From contig QORU01000002.1 of NCBI GenBank assembly GCA_003574785.1, positions 434,001 to 498,000 of the forward strand: a stretch of 64,000 nucleotides of DNA, in the 5' to 3' direction. Position 1 is the stretch's first letter. Each line of letters starts with the position of its first letter. Under the pieces are notes generated by a model, which saw nothing but the letters and a program-made list of their open reading frames with translations, was not told where the DNA came from and searched no databases. The stretch comes from Taklimakanibacter deserti. GTDB lineage: Bacteria > Pseudomonadota > Alphaproteobacteria > Rhizobiales > Aestuariivirgaceae. Below, in pieces: positions 32,833 to 41,224 of this stretch. The position numbers and the translations under genes are program-made.

Positions 32833-35142
32833 TCAAAGCAGCTTTTCCAGCGTGATCGGCAGGTCGCGGATGCGCTTTCCGGTCGCGTGATAGACGGCAT
32901 TGGCGATGGCCGGCGCCACGCCGACGATGCCGAGCTCGCCCACCGCCTTGCCGCCCAAGGCCGAGGCATGGAAATCCGGCACGCCGACCGAGATCACCTC
33001 GATGTCCGGAATGTCGGCATTGGTGGCGATGAGATAGTCGCCGAGATTGTTGTTGATCACGCGCCCATGACGGCGGTCGACGAGCCCTTCCTCGAGCAGC
33101 GCCTGGCCGATGCCCATGATGATGCCGCCCTTCCACTGGCTCTCGGCGAGCTTGGGATTGTAGAGGCGGCCGGAATCGAGCGCCGAGACGACGCGCGACA
33201 CCCTGACCGTGCCGAAATCCTCATCGACCCTGACCTCGATGAAGTGCACGCACCAGGCATGAAGCGAGTAGTCGCCCTCGGTCGGCGAGCGCATGCGCGT
33301 GATGGTGGTGAAGGTCGTGTGCTTATCCTCGGCACTATTGGCGTTCTCAGGCAGGGTGTCGCGCAGGCTCTCGATCCTGTCGCGGCCGAGCCTTTGCATC
33401 AATTCGGCGATCGACAGGCTCTCCTTGCCGCGCGGTGATGAGATCCGGCCATCGGCGATGGCGAGCGTATTCGCCTGCAGGCGTCCGAACGGCGATTTGG
33501 GATCGCTGATGGCGAGCCCGATCAACTCGTCGCGCGCCGAGCTCGCCGCCTTGTGGACGGCGCCGGTCATGAGATTGGCGAGCTGCGATCCGCCGGCGAC
33601 GGGCGCTCCCGGCAGCTCGGAGTCGCCGAGCTTCACGTCGACTTTCTCGACGGCGAGACCCAACACCTCGGCCGCGGTCTGGGCCAGGATCGTATAGGTG
33701 CCCTGCCCCATGTCGATGCCGCTGCTCAAGACTTCGGCGCGGCCATTGGCGAGGATGCGCACCAGGGCTTGGCCGGCGGTGCGGCGCACCGGATAGGTCC
33801 CCGCCGCGACACCCCAGCCGATCAGATGATGGCCGTCGCGCATCGAGCGGGGCTCGGGCTTGCGCTTGGCCCAGCCGAAGGCCTTGGCGCCCTCTTCATA
33901 GGCTTCGCGCAGGCGCCGCGTCGACCACGGCTTCTTCGCCTGCGGATCCTCTTCGGCATAATTGATGAGGCGGATCGCCACCGGATCGATGCCGACCTCA
34001 TAGGCGAGCTCGTCGATCGCGCATTCGATGCCATAGGCCGACGGATTCTCGCCGGGCGCACGCAGAGCGCTGGGCAATACCGTGTTCACCGGCACGACAT
34101 TCTGGCGCGAGGACAGGTTGGGCGTCGCATACATGAGGGTGGTGACGGCGCCCAAGGGCTCGACCCAGACACCATCGACCGAGGTCTCGTTCGCCCCCGT
34201 CTGGATGATCGAGAGCAGCTTGCCGTCGCGCGTGGCGCCGAGCGCCAGCTTCTGGCGCGTCGCCGCGCGACCGCCGAAGGCGGTGAAGGTCTGCGGCCGG
34301 GTGACCGCGAGCTTCACCGGGCGCTTGAGCATCTTCGCCGCAACCGCGGCAATGGCGCCATGCGCCATGGCGAAGGCCTTGGAGCCGAAGCCGCCGCCCG
34401 TATAGGGCGAGACCAGACGCACACTCTCGTAAGGAATGTCGAACCACTCGGCATAGGTGCGCGCCATGAAATTGATCCACTGGCTCGGCTCCCAGACGGT
34501 GAGCCTGTCGCCTTGCCATTCGGCGATGAGCCCATGCGGCTCGATCGGCACATTATATTCGCGTGGCGTCGTGTATTCCCGTTCGATGCGAATGGGCGCG
34601 TCGGCATACGCTGTCCTGGCATCGCCCCATTCGACCGTCATGGGGTCGACGGCGTTGCCCTCGCCTGCCTTCGGATCATCGAGGGTCGCGACCGCCCTTC
34701 CCTCCTCATAGTCGATCTTGAGAAGGGCTGCTGCCGCCGTCGCCTGCTCGAAGGTCTCGGCGACCACCGCGGCGACATGCTGGCCGGTGAAATTGACTTC
34801 CTTGGTCAGCGCCAGATAAGGCCCTTCGGGGCCCGGCGTGCCGAGCCAGGTCGTCGCCGATTTGAGGGGGAGGATATTGTCGGGCGTCAGGACGAGCAGC
34901 ACGCCTGGTGCTGCTTCCGCGGCGTTCTTGTCGATGGCGCGTATGCGGCCTGCCGGAATCGTGCTCTGCACGATCACCGCATGGGTCATATTGGCGGGAT
35001 GGTGCTCGAGCGCATAGCGCGCGGCGCCTTTGATCTTGGCGGGGCCGTCGATGCGCGAGAGGCGGCTGCCGAGCGGCGCGCCGCTGTCGGACGCATCGCC
35101 GCGCTTCGGCTTGGCCGGAGTCTTTGTGGCAACTTCAGTCAT
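32833..35142 (-). CDS. paoC: Xanthine dehydrogenase family molybdopterin-binding subunit (PaoC-like)
   Basis: A 769-residue catalytic subunit of the aldehyde/xanthine oxidase family, carrying molybdopterin cytosine dinucleotide. Characteristic stretches are VSPYTGGGFGSK, RAPGENPSAYGIE, SGIDMGQGTYTILAQ, and near the C-terminus GGKAVGELGIVGVAP, whose glutamate is the catalytic base. It overlaps the FAD subunit gene by four bases. With the two upstream genes it forms a three-subunit enzyme that most resembles PaoABC, which oxidises aromatic aldehydes. The three-residue difference from GxKGxGE is noted but the Glu is retained. Confidence 0.87.
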   Translation of the reverse strand: MTEVATKTPAKPKRGDASDSGAPLGSRLSRIDGPAKIKGAARYALEHHPANMTHAVIVQSTIPAGRIRAIDKNAAEAAPGVLLVLTPDNILPLKSATTWLGTPGPEGPYLALTKEVNFTGQHVAAVVAETFEQATAAAALLKIDYEEGRAVATLDDPKAGEGNAVDPMTVEWGDARTAYADAPIRIEREYTTPREYNVPIEPHGLIAEWQGDRLTVWEPSQWINFMARTYAEWFDIPYESVRLVSPYTGGGFGSKAFAMAHGAIAAVAAKMLKRPVKLAVTRPQTFTAFGGRAATRQKLALGATRDGKLLSIIQTGANETSVDGVWVEPLGAVTTLMYATPNLSSRQNVVPVNTVLPSALRAPGENPSAYGIECAIDELAYEVGIDPVAIRLINYAEEDPQAKKPWSTRRLREAYEEGAKAFGWAKRKPEPRSMRDGHHLIGWGVAAGTYPVRRTAGQALVRILANGRAEVLSSGIDMGQGTYTILAQTAAEVLGLAVEKVDVKLGDSELPGAPVAGGSQLANLMTGAVHKAASSARDELIGLAISDPKSPFGRLQANTLAIADGRISSPRGKESLSIAELMQRLGRDRIESLRDTLPENANSAEDKHTTFTTITRMRSPTEGDYSLHAWCVHFIEVRVDEDFGTVRVSRVVSALDSGRLYNPKLAESQWKGGIIMGIGQALLEEGLVDRRHGRVINNNLGDYLIATNADIPDIEVISVGVPDFHASALGGKAVGELGIVGVAPAIANAVYHATGKRIRDLPITLEKLL

Positions 35143-36122
35143 GCAATGCCTCCGACTTTCAGGATGGCGCGGGCGATGACGCGCGGCGCCAGGTCGATCT
35201 TGTAGTGATTGTCGCCTTGCGCGACGGCGCTCTCCATGGCGAGGAGGCTGGCGCGCTTCACCGTTTCGGCCGCGAGCGTCTTGCCTTTGAGATGGGTCTC
35301 GACCTCACGCGCCCGCCAGGGCTTGGTCGCGACACCGCCCAGCGCCACGCGTACATCGCGAATGGTTTTGCCGTCGGCCTCGAGCTCGAGCCCAACCGCG
35401 GCGCTGGCGGCGGCGAATTCATAAGACTGGCGGTCGCGCACCTTGAGATAGGTCGAGCGCTTCGCCGCCGCCGAGGCCGGGATGGTGACGGCAGTGATGA
35501 TCTCACCCGGTTCCACGGCATGTTCTTGATGCGGCGTCGCTCCCGGCAAGAGGAAGAAGTCGTCCACCGCGATCTGGCGCTCGCCCAGGTGGATGACGGC
35601 GTCGAACGCGGTGAGCGCTACCGCGAGATCGCCCGGATTGGTGGCGATGCAATAGGAGCTCGTGCCCAGCACCGCGTGATTGCGGGTGACGCCGCCCTGA
35701 GCGGCGCAGCCCGAGCCCGGATGGCGCTTGTTGCAGGCTGGGAAGGATGCGGGGTCGCGGAAATAGGCGCAGCGCGTGCGCTGCATGAGGTTGCCGCCGA
35801 TCGTCGCCATGTTGCGCAATTGGGCCGAAGCGGCCTGCCACAGAGCTTCCGAGACGGCCGGGAATTCCTTGCGGATACGGGCGTCGTCGGCCACATGGCT
35901 CATCCTGGCGAGCGCGCCGAGACGGGCGCCGTCGCGGTCGACCTTGATCGCATCGAGGCCCTCAATATGGGTGATGTCGACGACCTCATCGGGCATGGCC
36001 ACGCCGCATTTGGCGAGGTCGACCAGGGTGGTGCCGCCGGCGAGCAGCATCGCGCCGGCCTGGCCTGCACGCTCTCGCGCCTCAGCGAGCGAGGCGGCAC
36101 GGGTGTAGGAGAAATCCTTCAT
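35139..36122 (-). CDS. paoB: FAD-binding subunit of the molybdenum hydroxylase (PaoB-like)
   Basis: A 327-residue subunit binding FAD, with motifs LLAGGTTLVDL and ATIGGNLMQRT. The following loop has several cysteines (TRCAYFRD, ACNKRHPGSGC), a layout like that of E. coli PaoB (YagS), which carries an extra [4Fe-4S] cluster. It overlaps the iron-sulfur subunit gene by ATGA, fixing the start at 36122, and overlaps the large-subunit gene by four bases. It should pass electrons from the small subunit to the final acceptor. Confidence 0.87.
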   Translation of the reverse strand: MKDFSYTRAASLAEARERAGQAGAMLLAGGTTLVDLAKCGVAMPDEVVDITHIEGLDAIKVDRDGARLGALARMSHVADDARIRKEFPAVSEALWQAASAQLRNMATIGGNLMQRTRCAYFRDPASFPACNKRHPGSGCAAQGGVTRNHAVLGTSSYCIATNPGDLAVALTAFDAVIHLGERQIAVDDFFLLPGATPHQEHAVEPGEIITAVTIPASAAAKRSTYLKVRDRQSYEFAAASAAVGLELEADGKTIRDVRVALGGVATKPWRAREVETHLKGKTLAAETVKRASLLAMESAVAQGDNHYKIDLAPRVIARAILKVGGIA

Positions 36123-36598
36123 GACGCCATCGCCTCCTTCGCTTCGCGCACTGCCGCCACGATATGCGGATAGGCGCCGCAGCGGCACAGATTGCCCGAC
36201 ATATATTCGCGGATCTCGGCATCGGAGCCGGCATGGCCTTCCTTGATGCAGGCGACCGCCGACATGATCTGGCCCGGCGTGCAATAGCCGCATTGGAACG
36301 CGTCATGGGCGAGGAAGGCGGCTTGCACCGGGTGAAGATCGCCGCCGTCGGGGCGCAGGCCCTCGACGGTGGTGATCGCGCGGCCTTCGACCTGTGCCGC
36401 GAGCGTAAGACAGGACAGCACGCGCTCGCCATCGACATGGACGGTGCAGGCGCCGCACTGGCCTTGGTCGCAGCCTTTCTTCGAGCCGGTAAGGTGCAGG
36501 TGGTCGCGCAGGGCGTCGAGCAGCGTGACGCGCGGCTCGACCGAGACCTCATGCGTCTTGCCATTGACTTCAAGCTTCAGCTTCAGGGGTTTTGTCAT
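36119..36598 (-). CDS. paoA: [2Fe-2S] subunit of the molybdenum hydroxylase (PaoA-like)
   Basis: A 159-residue iron-sulfur subunit binding two [2Fe-2S] clusters. Ligands are Cys43, 48, 51, 63 (GCDQGQCGACT ... SCL) and Cys103, 106, 138, 140 (CGYC ... CRC). Unlike E. coli PaoA there is no N-terminal twin-arginine extension: the protein begins MTKPLKLKLEVNG, so the enzyme is probably cytoplasmic. GAGG lies about ten bases before the ATG. It is first in the paoABC-like operon and divergent from a TetR gene. Confidence 0.88.
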   Translation of the reverse strand: MTKPLKLKLEVNGKTHEVSVEPRVTLLDALRDHLHLTGSKKGCDQGQCGACTVHVDGERVLSCLTLAAQVEGRAITTVEGLRPDGGDLHPVQAAFLAHDAFQCGYCTPGQIMSAVACIKEGHAGSDAEIREYMSGNLCRCGAYPHIVAAVREAKEAMAS

Positions 36599-36686
36599 GG
36601 ATTCGGGCCTCACTCTGTCCCCTAATGAAGGGCATGACATTTCGGTTCCGGATGGGATAACACTTAGGGGGCGCCCGTGGTATAAG

Positions 36687-36700
36687 CGGAGGCGCCTCCG
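36687..36700. promoter_or_regulatory. 14-bp perfect palindrome between the paoABC-like operon and tetR
   Basis: CGGAGGCGCCTCCG is a perfect inverted repeat; an 8-bp palindrome GGGCGCCC lies about 15 bases to its left. Both are in the 165-base divergent region, a position expected for a TetR operator acting on both promoters. The owner is inferred only from location. Confidence 0.4.
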
Positions 36701-36763
36701 GTTTTCGGAACTTAAGAGCTTGGGGATGACGATTCAAGACCTTAATTGTGTTTGGTGTGTGAA

Positions 36764-37411
36764 TTGACCGCCAAGCGACCCGTTAAAAAGCCGAAGGCCG
36801 CCCCTGCCCCAGCGGAAAAGACCTTGCGGGCCGATGCCCAACGCAACCGCGACAAGCTCGTCAAGGCTGCCTCTCTGGCTTTCGCCGAGCACGGCATCGA
36901 TACCTCGCTCGAAGAGATCGCCGAACGCGCCCAAGTCGGCATCGGCACGCTCTACCGCCATTTTCCGACGCGCGAGCATCTGGTCGAGGTGGTCTATGCA
37001 AGGGAAGTCCAGGCCCTGTGCCAGGCGGCCGACGATCTCGCCAGGAAGCATCCCCCCGATGTCGCTCTCGGCCTTTGGATGCAGCGCTTCGTCGACTATA
37101 TCGCCGCCAAGCGCGGCATGGCGCAAAGCCTGAAGCTGCTCCTCGCCAGCAATTCAGAATTCTTCGCCGAGGCGTCGGGCAAGATCCCGGCGGCGCTGCA
37201 AAGGCTCATCGATGCCGCCATCGCCCATGGCTCGATCCGCGCCGATATCGACAACTCGGATCTCATGAGCGCGCTTTCCGGCATCTATGGCGCGCCGCAG
37301 ACGCCCGACTGGCGCGATCGCTCGAAACGGCTGGTGGCGCTCCTGATGGATGGACTGAGGTCGGGGGTGAAGAAAAAATCCCTCAAGCCTGCTCCGCCGG
37401 GCAAAGAGTAA
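36764..37411 (+). CDS. TetR/AcrR family transcriptional regulator
   Basis: A 215-residue one-component regulator. The helix-turn-helix spans about residues 30-75 (AFAEHGIDTSLEEIAERAQVGIGTLYRHFP, outline), with an effector domain behind it. A lysine/alanine/proline-rich N-terminal tail precedes it. The start is uncertain: the frame has TTG at 36746, 36752 and 36764 and GTG at 36755 but no ATG, and no site has a strong ribosome-binding sequence; 36764 gives the most natural N-terminus. It is divergent from the molybdenum hydroxylase operon and probably represses it. Confidence 0.82.
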   Translation: MTAKRPVKKPKAAPAPAEKTLRADAQRNRDKLVKAASLAFAEHGIDTSLEEIAERAQVGIGTLYRHFPTREHLVEVVYAREVQALCQAADDLARKHPPDVALGLWMQRFVDYIAAKRGMAQSLKLLLASNSEFFAEASGKIPAALQRLIDAAIAHGSIRADIDNSDLMSALSGIYGAPQTPDWRDRSKRLVALLMDGLRSGVKKKSLKPAPPGKE

Positions 37412-37435
37412 GGGAATTTTCAGGCCCCGCGATGG

Positions 37436-37969
37436 TCACTTGAGACCGGTTGCGCGCAGTCCCTGAACACACCAGACGCCGGCCTTCTCGGTTGCGGGCG
37501 CTGGCACGACGATCGTCGTCCGCCCGCTGAACATGACGGTGGCGTATGAATTGTCCGATCCCGGCCATTCCGTTATCGTCCAATAGGGCGTCTCGCTCCG
37601 CTTCGTCGACGGGAGATCTGCCCCCTGGCTTTCGCCATCAAGGCTGGTGAGCTCCGCCATGGTCGGAAGCTGCCATCCCATCTCGCCATAGGGACCGCCT
37701 TGCCCCAGCGTGGCGCAGCGGGCCATCGCCTCACTCAAGGTGACGGGCTCGGTCCAGATATCGGTGCTCGCCACGAGGCATGTCTTCTTGTCCAGGACAG
37801 CCCGGCCGCCATGCTCGGCGAGCGGCCAGAAGCGCTGGCCCTCAAGCGGCTCGCGGCGCTGCTGGTGAACGATCCCGCATGCCTCTTCTTCACTTGAGGC
37901 GGGCGATGCGATCACGAGCAATCCGACGAAAAGGACTGCAAGCACGGCTGGTTTTGCAATTCGGCGCAT
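37436..37969 (-). CDS. Exported DUF1566-like protein
   Basis: A 177-residue protein with a signal peptide (MRRIAKPAVLAVLFVGLLVIASPASS) followed by a domain of the DUF1566/Lcl C-terminal type. Landmarks are SEAMARCATLGQGG, GWQLPTMAEL (the LPT-x-x-EL motif), YWTITEWPG and VWCVQG. These domains occur in secreted or surface proteins and are related to the formylglycine-generating-enzyme/C-type lectin fold; function unknown. The ATG at 37969 has AGGAGG six bases upstream. Two cysteines pairs could be disulfide-bonded. Confidence 0.75.
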   Translation of the reverse strand: MRRIAKPAVLAVLFVGLLVIASPASSEEEACGIVHQQRREPLEGQRFWPLAEHGGRAVLDKKTCLVASTDIWTEPVTLSEAMARCATLGQGGPYGEMGWQLPTMAELTSLDGESQGADLPSTKRSETPYWTITEWPGSDNSYATVMFSGRTTIVVPAPATEKAGVWCVQGLRATGLK

Positions 37970-38289
37970 GGGATTCCTCCTGCATTGCAATCGGCCCCCG
38001 GTGCGGCCTGCGGCCCGCGCGAAACGGGCCGCATCCTCAGGGCTCAGTCTACCCGAAAGATCACTGTTTGAACGGTTGCGGTCGGCATTGTCGCGAGACT
38101 GCCGAAGCGGGACTTACGTTTGGCTTACGCGAGATGGGAACCGCTTCCAGGACTGTCCCATTATCTGACATCGCCCGGGACGCTGAATGGCGCCGCAATT
38201 CTGCATTTGGCCGGTCTTTTTGCCGAGTTTAGCTCTCGCTGTTCGGGCAAAAGGGGCGGCATCACGAAGCGCAGATCACGGAGCCGCCC
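37970..38289. other. Divergent intergenic region without a recognisable gene
   Basis: About 320 bases between the exported DUF1566-like gene (leftward) and the M20 hydrolase gene (rightward). ORFs here are short and do not resemble proteins. The one repeat noticed is a direct pair CTTACG at 38113-38118 and 38124-38129, 11 bases (one helical turn) apart, which could be a regulator half-site pair. No convincing promoter was found. Confidence 0.5.
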
Positions 38290-39456
38290 ATGCCCGCGCG
38301 ACCGGACGACCTCACTATCGAAACCGCCACCGAATGGCGGCGCCATCTCCATTCCATACCGGAGCTGGGCTTCGGCGAGCACAAGACCTCGGCCTTCGTC
38401 GCCGACAAATTGCGCGACTTCGGCCTCGAGGTGCATCAGGGGATCGGCGGGACCGGCGTCGTCGGCGTGCTCAAGCGCGGGCTGGGCAATCAGGCCATTG
38501 CGCTCCGGGCCGACATGGACGCCCTGAAGATCACCGAGAATACCGGCCTCCTCTATGCCTCGAGCCATCAGGGCCAGATGCATGCCTGCGGCCATGACGG
38601 CCATATGGCAATGCTGCTCGGCGCCGCCCGCTATCTCACCGAGCGCGGCCAATTCTCAGGCACCGTCTATTTCATCTTCCAGCCCAATGAGGAACATGGC
38701 CGCGGCGCCAAGGCGATGATCGCCGACGGCCTTCTCGAGCGCTTCTCCTTCGAAGAAATCTATGGCCTGCACAATATGCCGGGCATGCCGGTCGGCGCCT
38801 TCGCCACACGTCCCGGCCCGTTGATGGCGTCGGAAGATAATTTCGAGATCCGCATCCGCGGCAAAGGCGGCCATGCCGCGCGCCCGCATGTCGCCAATGA
38901 CCCGTTGGTGATCGCTGCTCATCTGATCCTGGCGCTGCAGACGATCGTGTCGCGCCGGGTCTCGGCGCTCGATACCGCTGTCGTTTCGGTCACCGAGGTC
39001 CTGACCGACGGCACGCGCAATGTGCTCCCTGAAAACGTGACCATCAAAGGCGACACCCGCAGCTATTCCCCCGAGGTGCAGAAGACGATCGAAACCGAGA
39101 TGCGCAAGCTCGCGCAAGGCACCGCCTTGAGCTTCGGCGCCGAGGTCGCGGTCGATTACAGCCATGAATTCGCCGCCACCGTCAATCACGAGGCGCCGAG
39201 CCGGCATGCCTTGGCCGCCGCTCAGGCGACGCCCGGCATCACCAGCGTCGACGCCGATCCGGCGCCGCTCATGGGATCTGAGGATTTCGGCCTCTTCCTC
39301 AATCACAAGCCCGGCAATTTCGCCTTCCTCGGCAATGGCGATCAAGGCGCCAACGGCCAGCCGCTGCACAATGCGCATTATGACTTCAACGACGCAGCCA
39401 TCGGTCCCGGCATCGCCTATTGGTCAGAGATCGTGCACAGCAGGCTCACCGCATGA
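38290..39456 (+). CDS. M20 family amidohydrolase/peptidase
   Basis: A 388-residue metal-dependent hydrolase of the M20D type. Motifs in order are LRADMDALK, MHACGHDGHMAM, QPNEEHGRGAK (catalytic Glu pair), GKGGHAARPH (dimerisation-domain His) and MGSEDFGLF. It overlaps the diaminopropionate ammonia-lyase gene by ATGA. Such hydrolases release amino acids from N-acyl or peptide-like precursors. In E. coli an M20 gene (ygeY) also neighbours the diaminopropionate lyase gene ygeX, so the pairing is likely functional. Confidence 0.85.
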   Translation: MPARPDDLTIETATEWRRHLHSIPELGFGEHKTSAFVADKLRDFGLEVHQGIGGTGVVGVLKRGLGNQAIALRADMDALKITENTGLLYASSHQGQMHACGHDGHMAMLLGAARYLTERGQFSGTVYFIFQPNEEHGRGAKAMIADGLLERFSFEEIYGLHNMPGMPVGAFATRPGPLMASEDNFEIRIRGKGGHAARPHVANDPLVIAAHLILALQTIVSRRVSALDTAVVSVTEVLTDGTRNVLPENVTIKGDTRSYSPEVQKTIETEMRKLAQGTALSFGAEVAVDYSHEFAATVNHEAPSRHALAAAQATPGITSVDADPAPLMGSEDFGLFLNHKPGNFAFLGNGDQGANGQPLHNAHYDFNDAAIGPGIAYWSEIVHSRLTA

Positions 39457-40667
39457 ACAACTTTTCCGCGATGATCGATAACGCAACCGCCGTCATTCCG
39501 GCACCCGGGACGCGCCCCAAGCTTGGGCCCCTGCCCTGGTGGTGCGCCGCCGATGCCGCGGCCGTGCCGCGCCAATTCCTGAAAAACTTCCCGCATCATC
39601 CGCCGACACCCTTGCTGGCGCTCGATGCGCTGGCCGCGAGGCTCGGCATCGGAAGCCTCCACGCCAAGGATGAATCCTTCCGGCTCGGGCTTTCGAGCTT
39701 CAAGGGCCTGGGCGGCGCCTATGCGGTCATGCGCGTGGCGCAAAAGCATGCCGAAGCGGCTCTCGGCCGCCCGGTCCTGCCGCATGAGCTTCTGACCCCC
39801 GAAATCCGCGCGCTCTCCGCCGATCTCACTTTTTGCTGCGCCTCCGACGGCAATCACGGCCGCTCGGTTGCCGCCGGCGCCCGCCTGATCGGCGCCCGCT
39901 GCACGATCTTCCTGCATGCCGGGGTGAGCGAAGAACGCGTCGCCCATATCGAGAGGCTGGGGGCGACCATCGTACGGATCGATGGGTCTTACGATGACTC
40001 GATCGCGGAAGCGGCACGATCGGTCGACCGCCGCGGCTCGATCCTCGTTCCTGATATCGTCTCGGCCGGCGATCCTGAAACGGCGCAGGTCTGCGGCCAT
40101 GTCATGCAGGGCTACTCGATCCTGGTCGACGAGGTCTTCGAGACGGCGCGAGAGCGCAAGCTCGATTTCACCCATGTCTTCGTGCAGGCAGGCGTCGGAG
40201 GCCTCGCCGCGAGCGTGCTCGGCCATTGGAGCGCTCTTGCCGGACAAAACGGGACGCCGCGCTTCGTCATCGTCGAGCCCGAGCGCGCGGCCTGCCTCAC
40301 CGAAAGCGCCAAAGCCCAACGCCTGGTCACGCTGCCGCATGGCCCCTCCACCGTCATGGCCATGCTCGAATGCCAAAGCGCCTCGCCGCTCGCCTGGCCC
40401 ATCGTCCATGCGCTGGCTGATGCCTATATCACCGTCGCGGAAGAGGATGCGCGCCAGGCGGTCAAGCATCTTGCCTGGCCCAAGGGTGTGGACCCCGTCA
40501 TCGAAGCGGGTGAATCGGGTGCCGCAGGCCTCGCCGGCCTCGAGCGGCTCCTCGCCGACAAGACGCTCGCCGCCCAATTGGGGCTCGACGGGAAGGCGAA
40601 AGTCCTGGTGATCGTCACCGAAGGGCCGACCGACCGCAGCCAATGGAGCGGCCGAACCCGGCAATGA
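39453..40667 (+). CDS. dpaL: Diaminopropionate ammonia-lyase
   Basis: A 404-residue fold-type II PLP enzyme converting 2,3-diaminopropionate to pyruvate and two ammonia. The PLP lysine lies in SSFKGLGGAYA (Lys84), the substrate loop in CASDGNHGRSVA, and the phosphate-binding glycine loop in QAGVGGLAASV. Length and N-terminal extension fit DpaL rather than threonine dehydratase. The start is fixed by the ATGA overlap with the M20 gene. It should act on the amino acid released by that hydrolase. A convergent Lrp gene begins three bases beyond its stop. Confidence 0.86.
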   Translation: MNNFSAMIDNATAVIPAPGTRPKLGPLPWWCAADAAAVPRQFLKNFPHHPPTPLLALDALAARLGIGSLHAKDESFRLGLSSFKGLGGAYAVMRVAQKHAEAALGRPVLPHELLTPEIRALSADLTFCCASDGNHGRSVAAGARLIGARCTIFLHAGVSEERVAHIERLGATIVRIDGSYDDSIAEAARSVDRRGSILVPDIVSAGDPETAQVCGHVMQGYSILVDEVFETARERKLDFTHVFVQAGVGGLAASVLGHWSALAGQNGTPRFVIVEPERAACLTESAKAQRLVTLPHGPSTVMAMLECQSASPLAWPIVHALADAYITVAEEDARQAVKHLAWPKGVDPVIEAGESGAAGLAGLERLLADKTLAAQLGLDGKAKVLVIVTEGPTDRSQWSGRTRQ

Positions 40668-40670
40668 CCG

Positions 40671-41156
40671 TCATTCCGCGATGTGGAATTTGGTGGTGAA
40701 CTTCACCGTCTGCATCGAGGCATAGGTCTGGAACGCCTTGACGTTCTTGTCGCCGAAAAAGGCCCGTTCGGTGAAAGCGCCATAGTCTTCCATCGAGGCG
40801 ACGCGGACCACCAGGATGAAATCGGCATTGCCGGTGACGTAGTAGCATTGCGTGACCTCGGGATAGGTGGCGACCCGGCGCTTAAAGCCGTCAAGCAGGT
40901 CGCGCTGCTCACGCTCGAGCGAGACGAGGACGATCAAGGTCACGGGTGTGCCCGCGGCTTCCGGCGACAGCAGCGAGACGTCGGCCGCGATCACCCCTTC
41001 GGCGCGCATGCGCTTGAGCCGGCGCTGGCAGGCGGTCGCCGACAGGCCCACCTTTTCCGCCAGTTTCTCGGTCGTCAGGAGATTGCTCTCCTGAACGACA
41101 TTCAGCAAAGCAATATCGAAATGGTCGAGCTCCGGATCGACCTTGCCGCGTTTCAT
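40671..41156 (-). CDS. Lrp/AsnC family transcriptional regulator
   Basis: A 161-residue feast/famine regulator: winged helix at about 10-65 (FDIALLNVVQESNLLTTEKLAEKVGLSATACQRRL, outline) followed by the RAM ligand-binding domain (VTQCYYVTGNADFILVV). These respond to amino acids. Its position between the M20-DpaL pair and the amino-acid ABC cluster suggests that it senses diaminopropionate or a related amino acid. It is convergent with dpaL. Confidence 0.88.
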   Translation of the reverse strand: MKRGKVDPELDHFDIALLNVVQESNLLTTEKLAEKVGLSATACQRRLKRMRAEGVIAADVSLLSPEAAGTPVTLIVLVSLEREQRDLLDGFKRRVATYPEVTQCYYVTGNADFILVVRVASMEDYGAFTERAFFGDKNVKAFQTYASMQTVKFTTKFHIAE

Positions 41157-41224
41157 CTATCGGCCTCCAACATGGTCATTCACACCATGTCATAGCGCAT
41201 GATCCGGAAAAGTGGATACCGGTT

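Noticed and set aside
36687..36700. The GC-rich palindrome as part of a terminator
   Set aside because: It lies in a divergent promoter region between two gene starts and lacks a T-tract.
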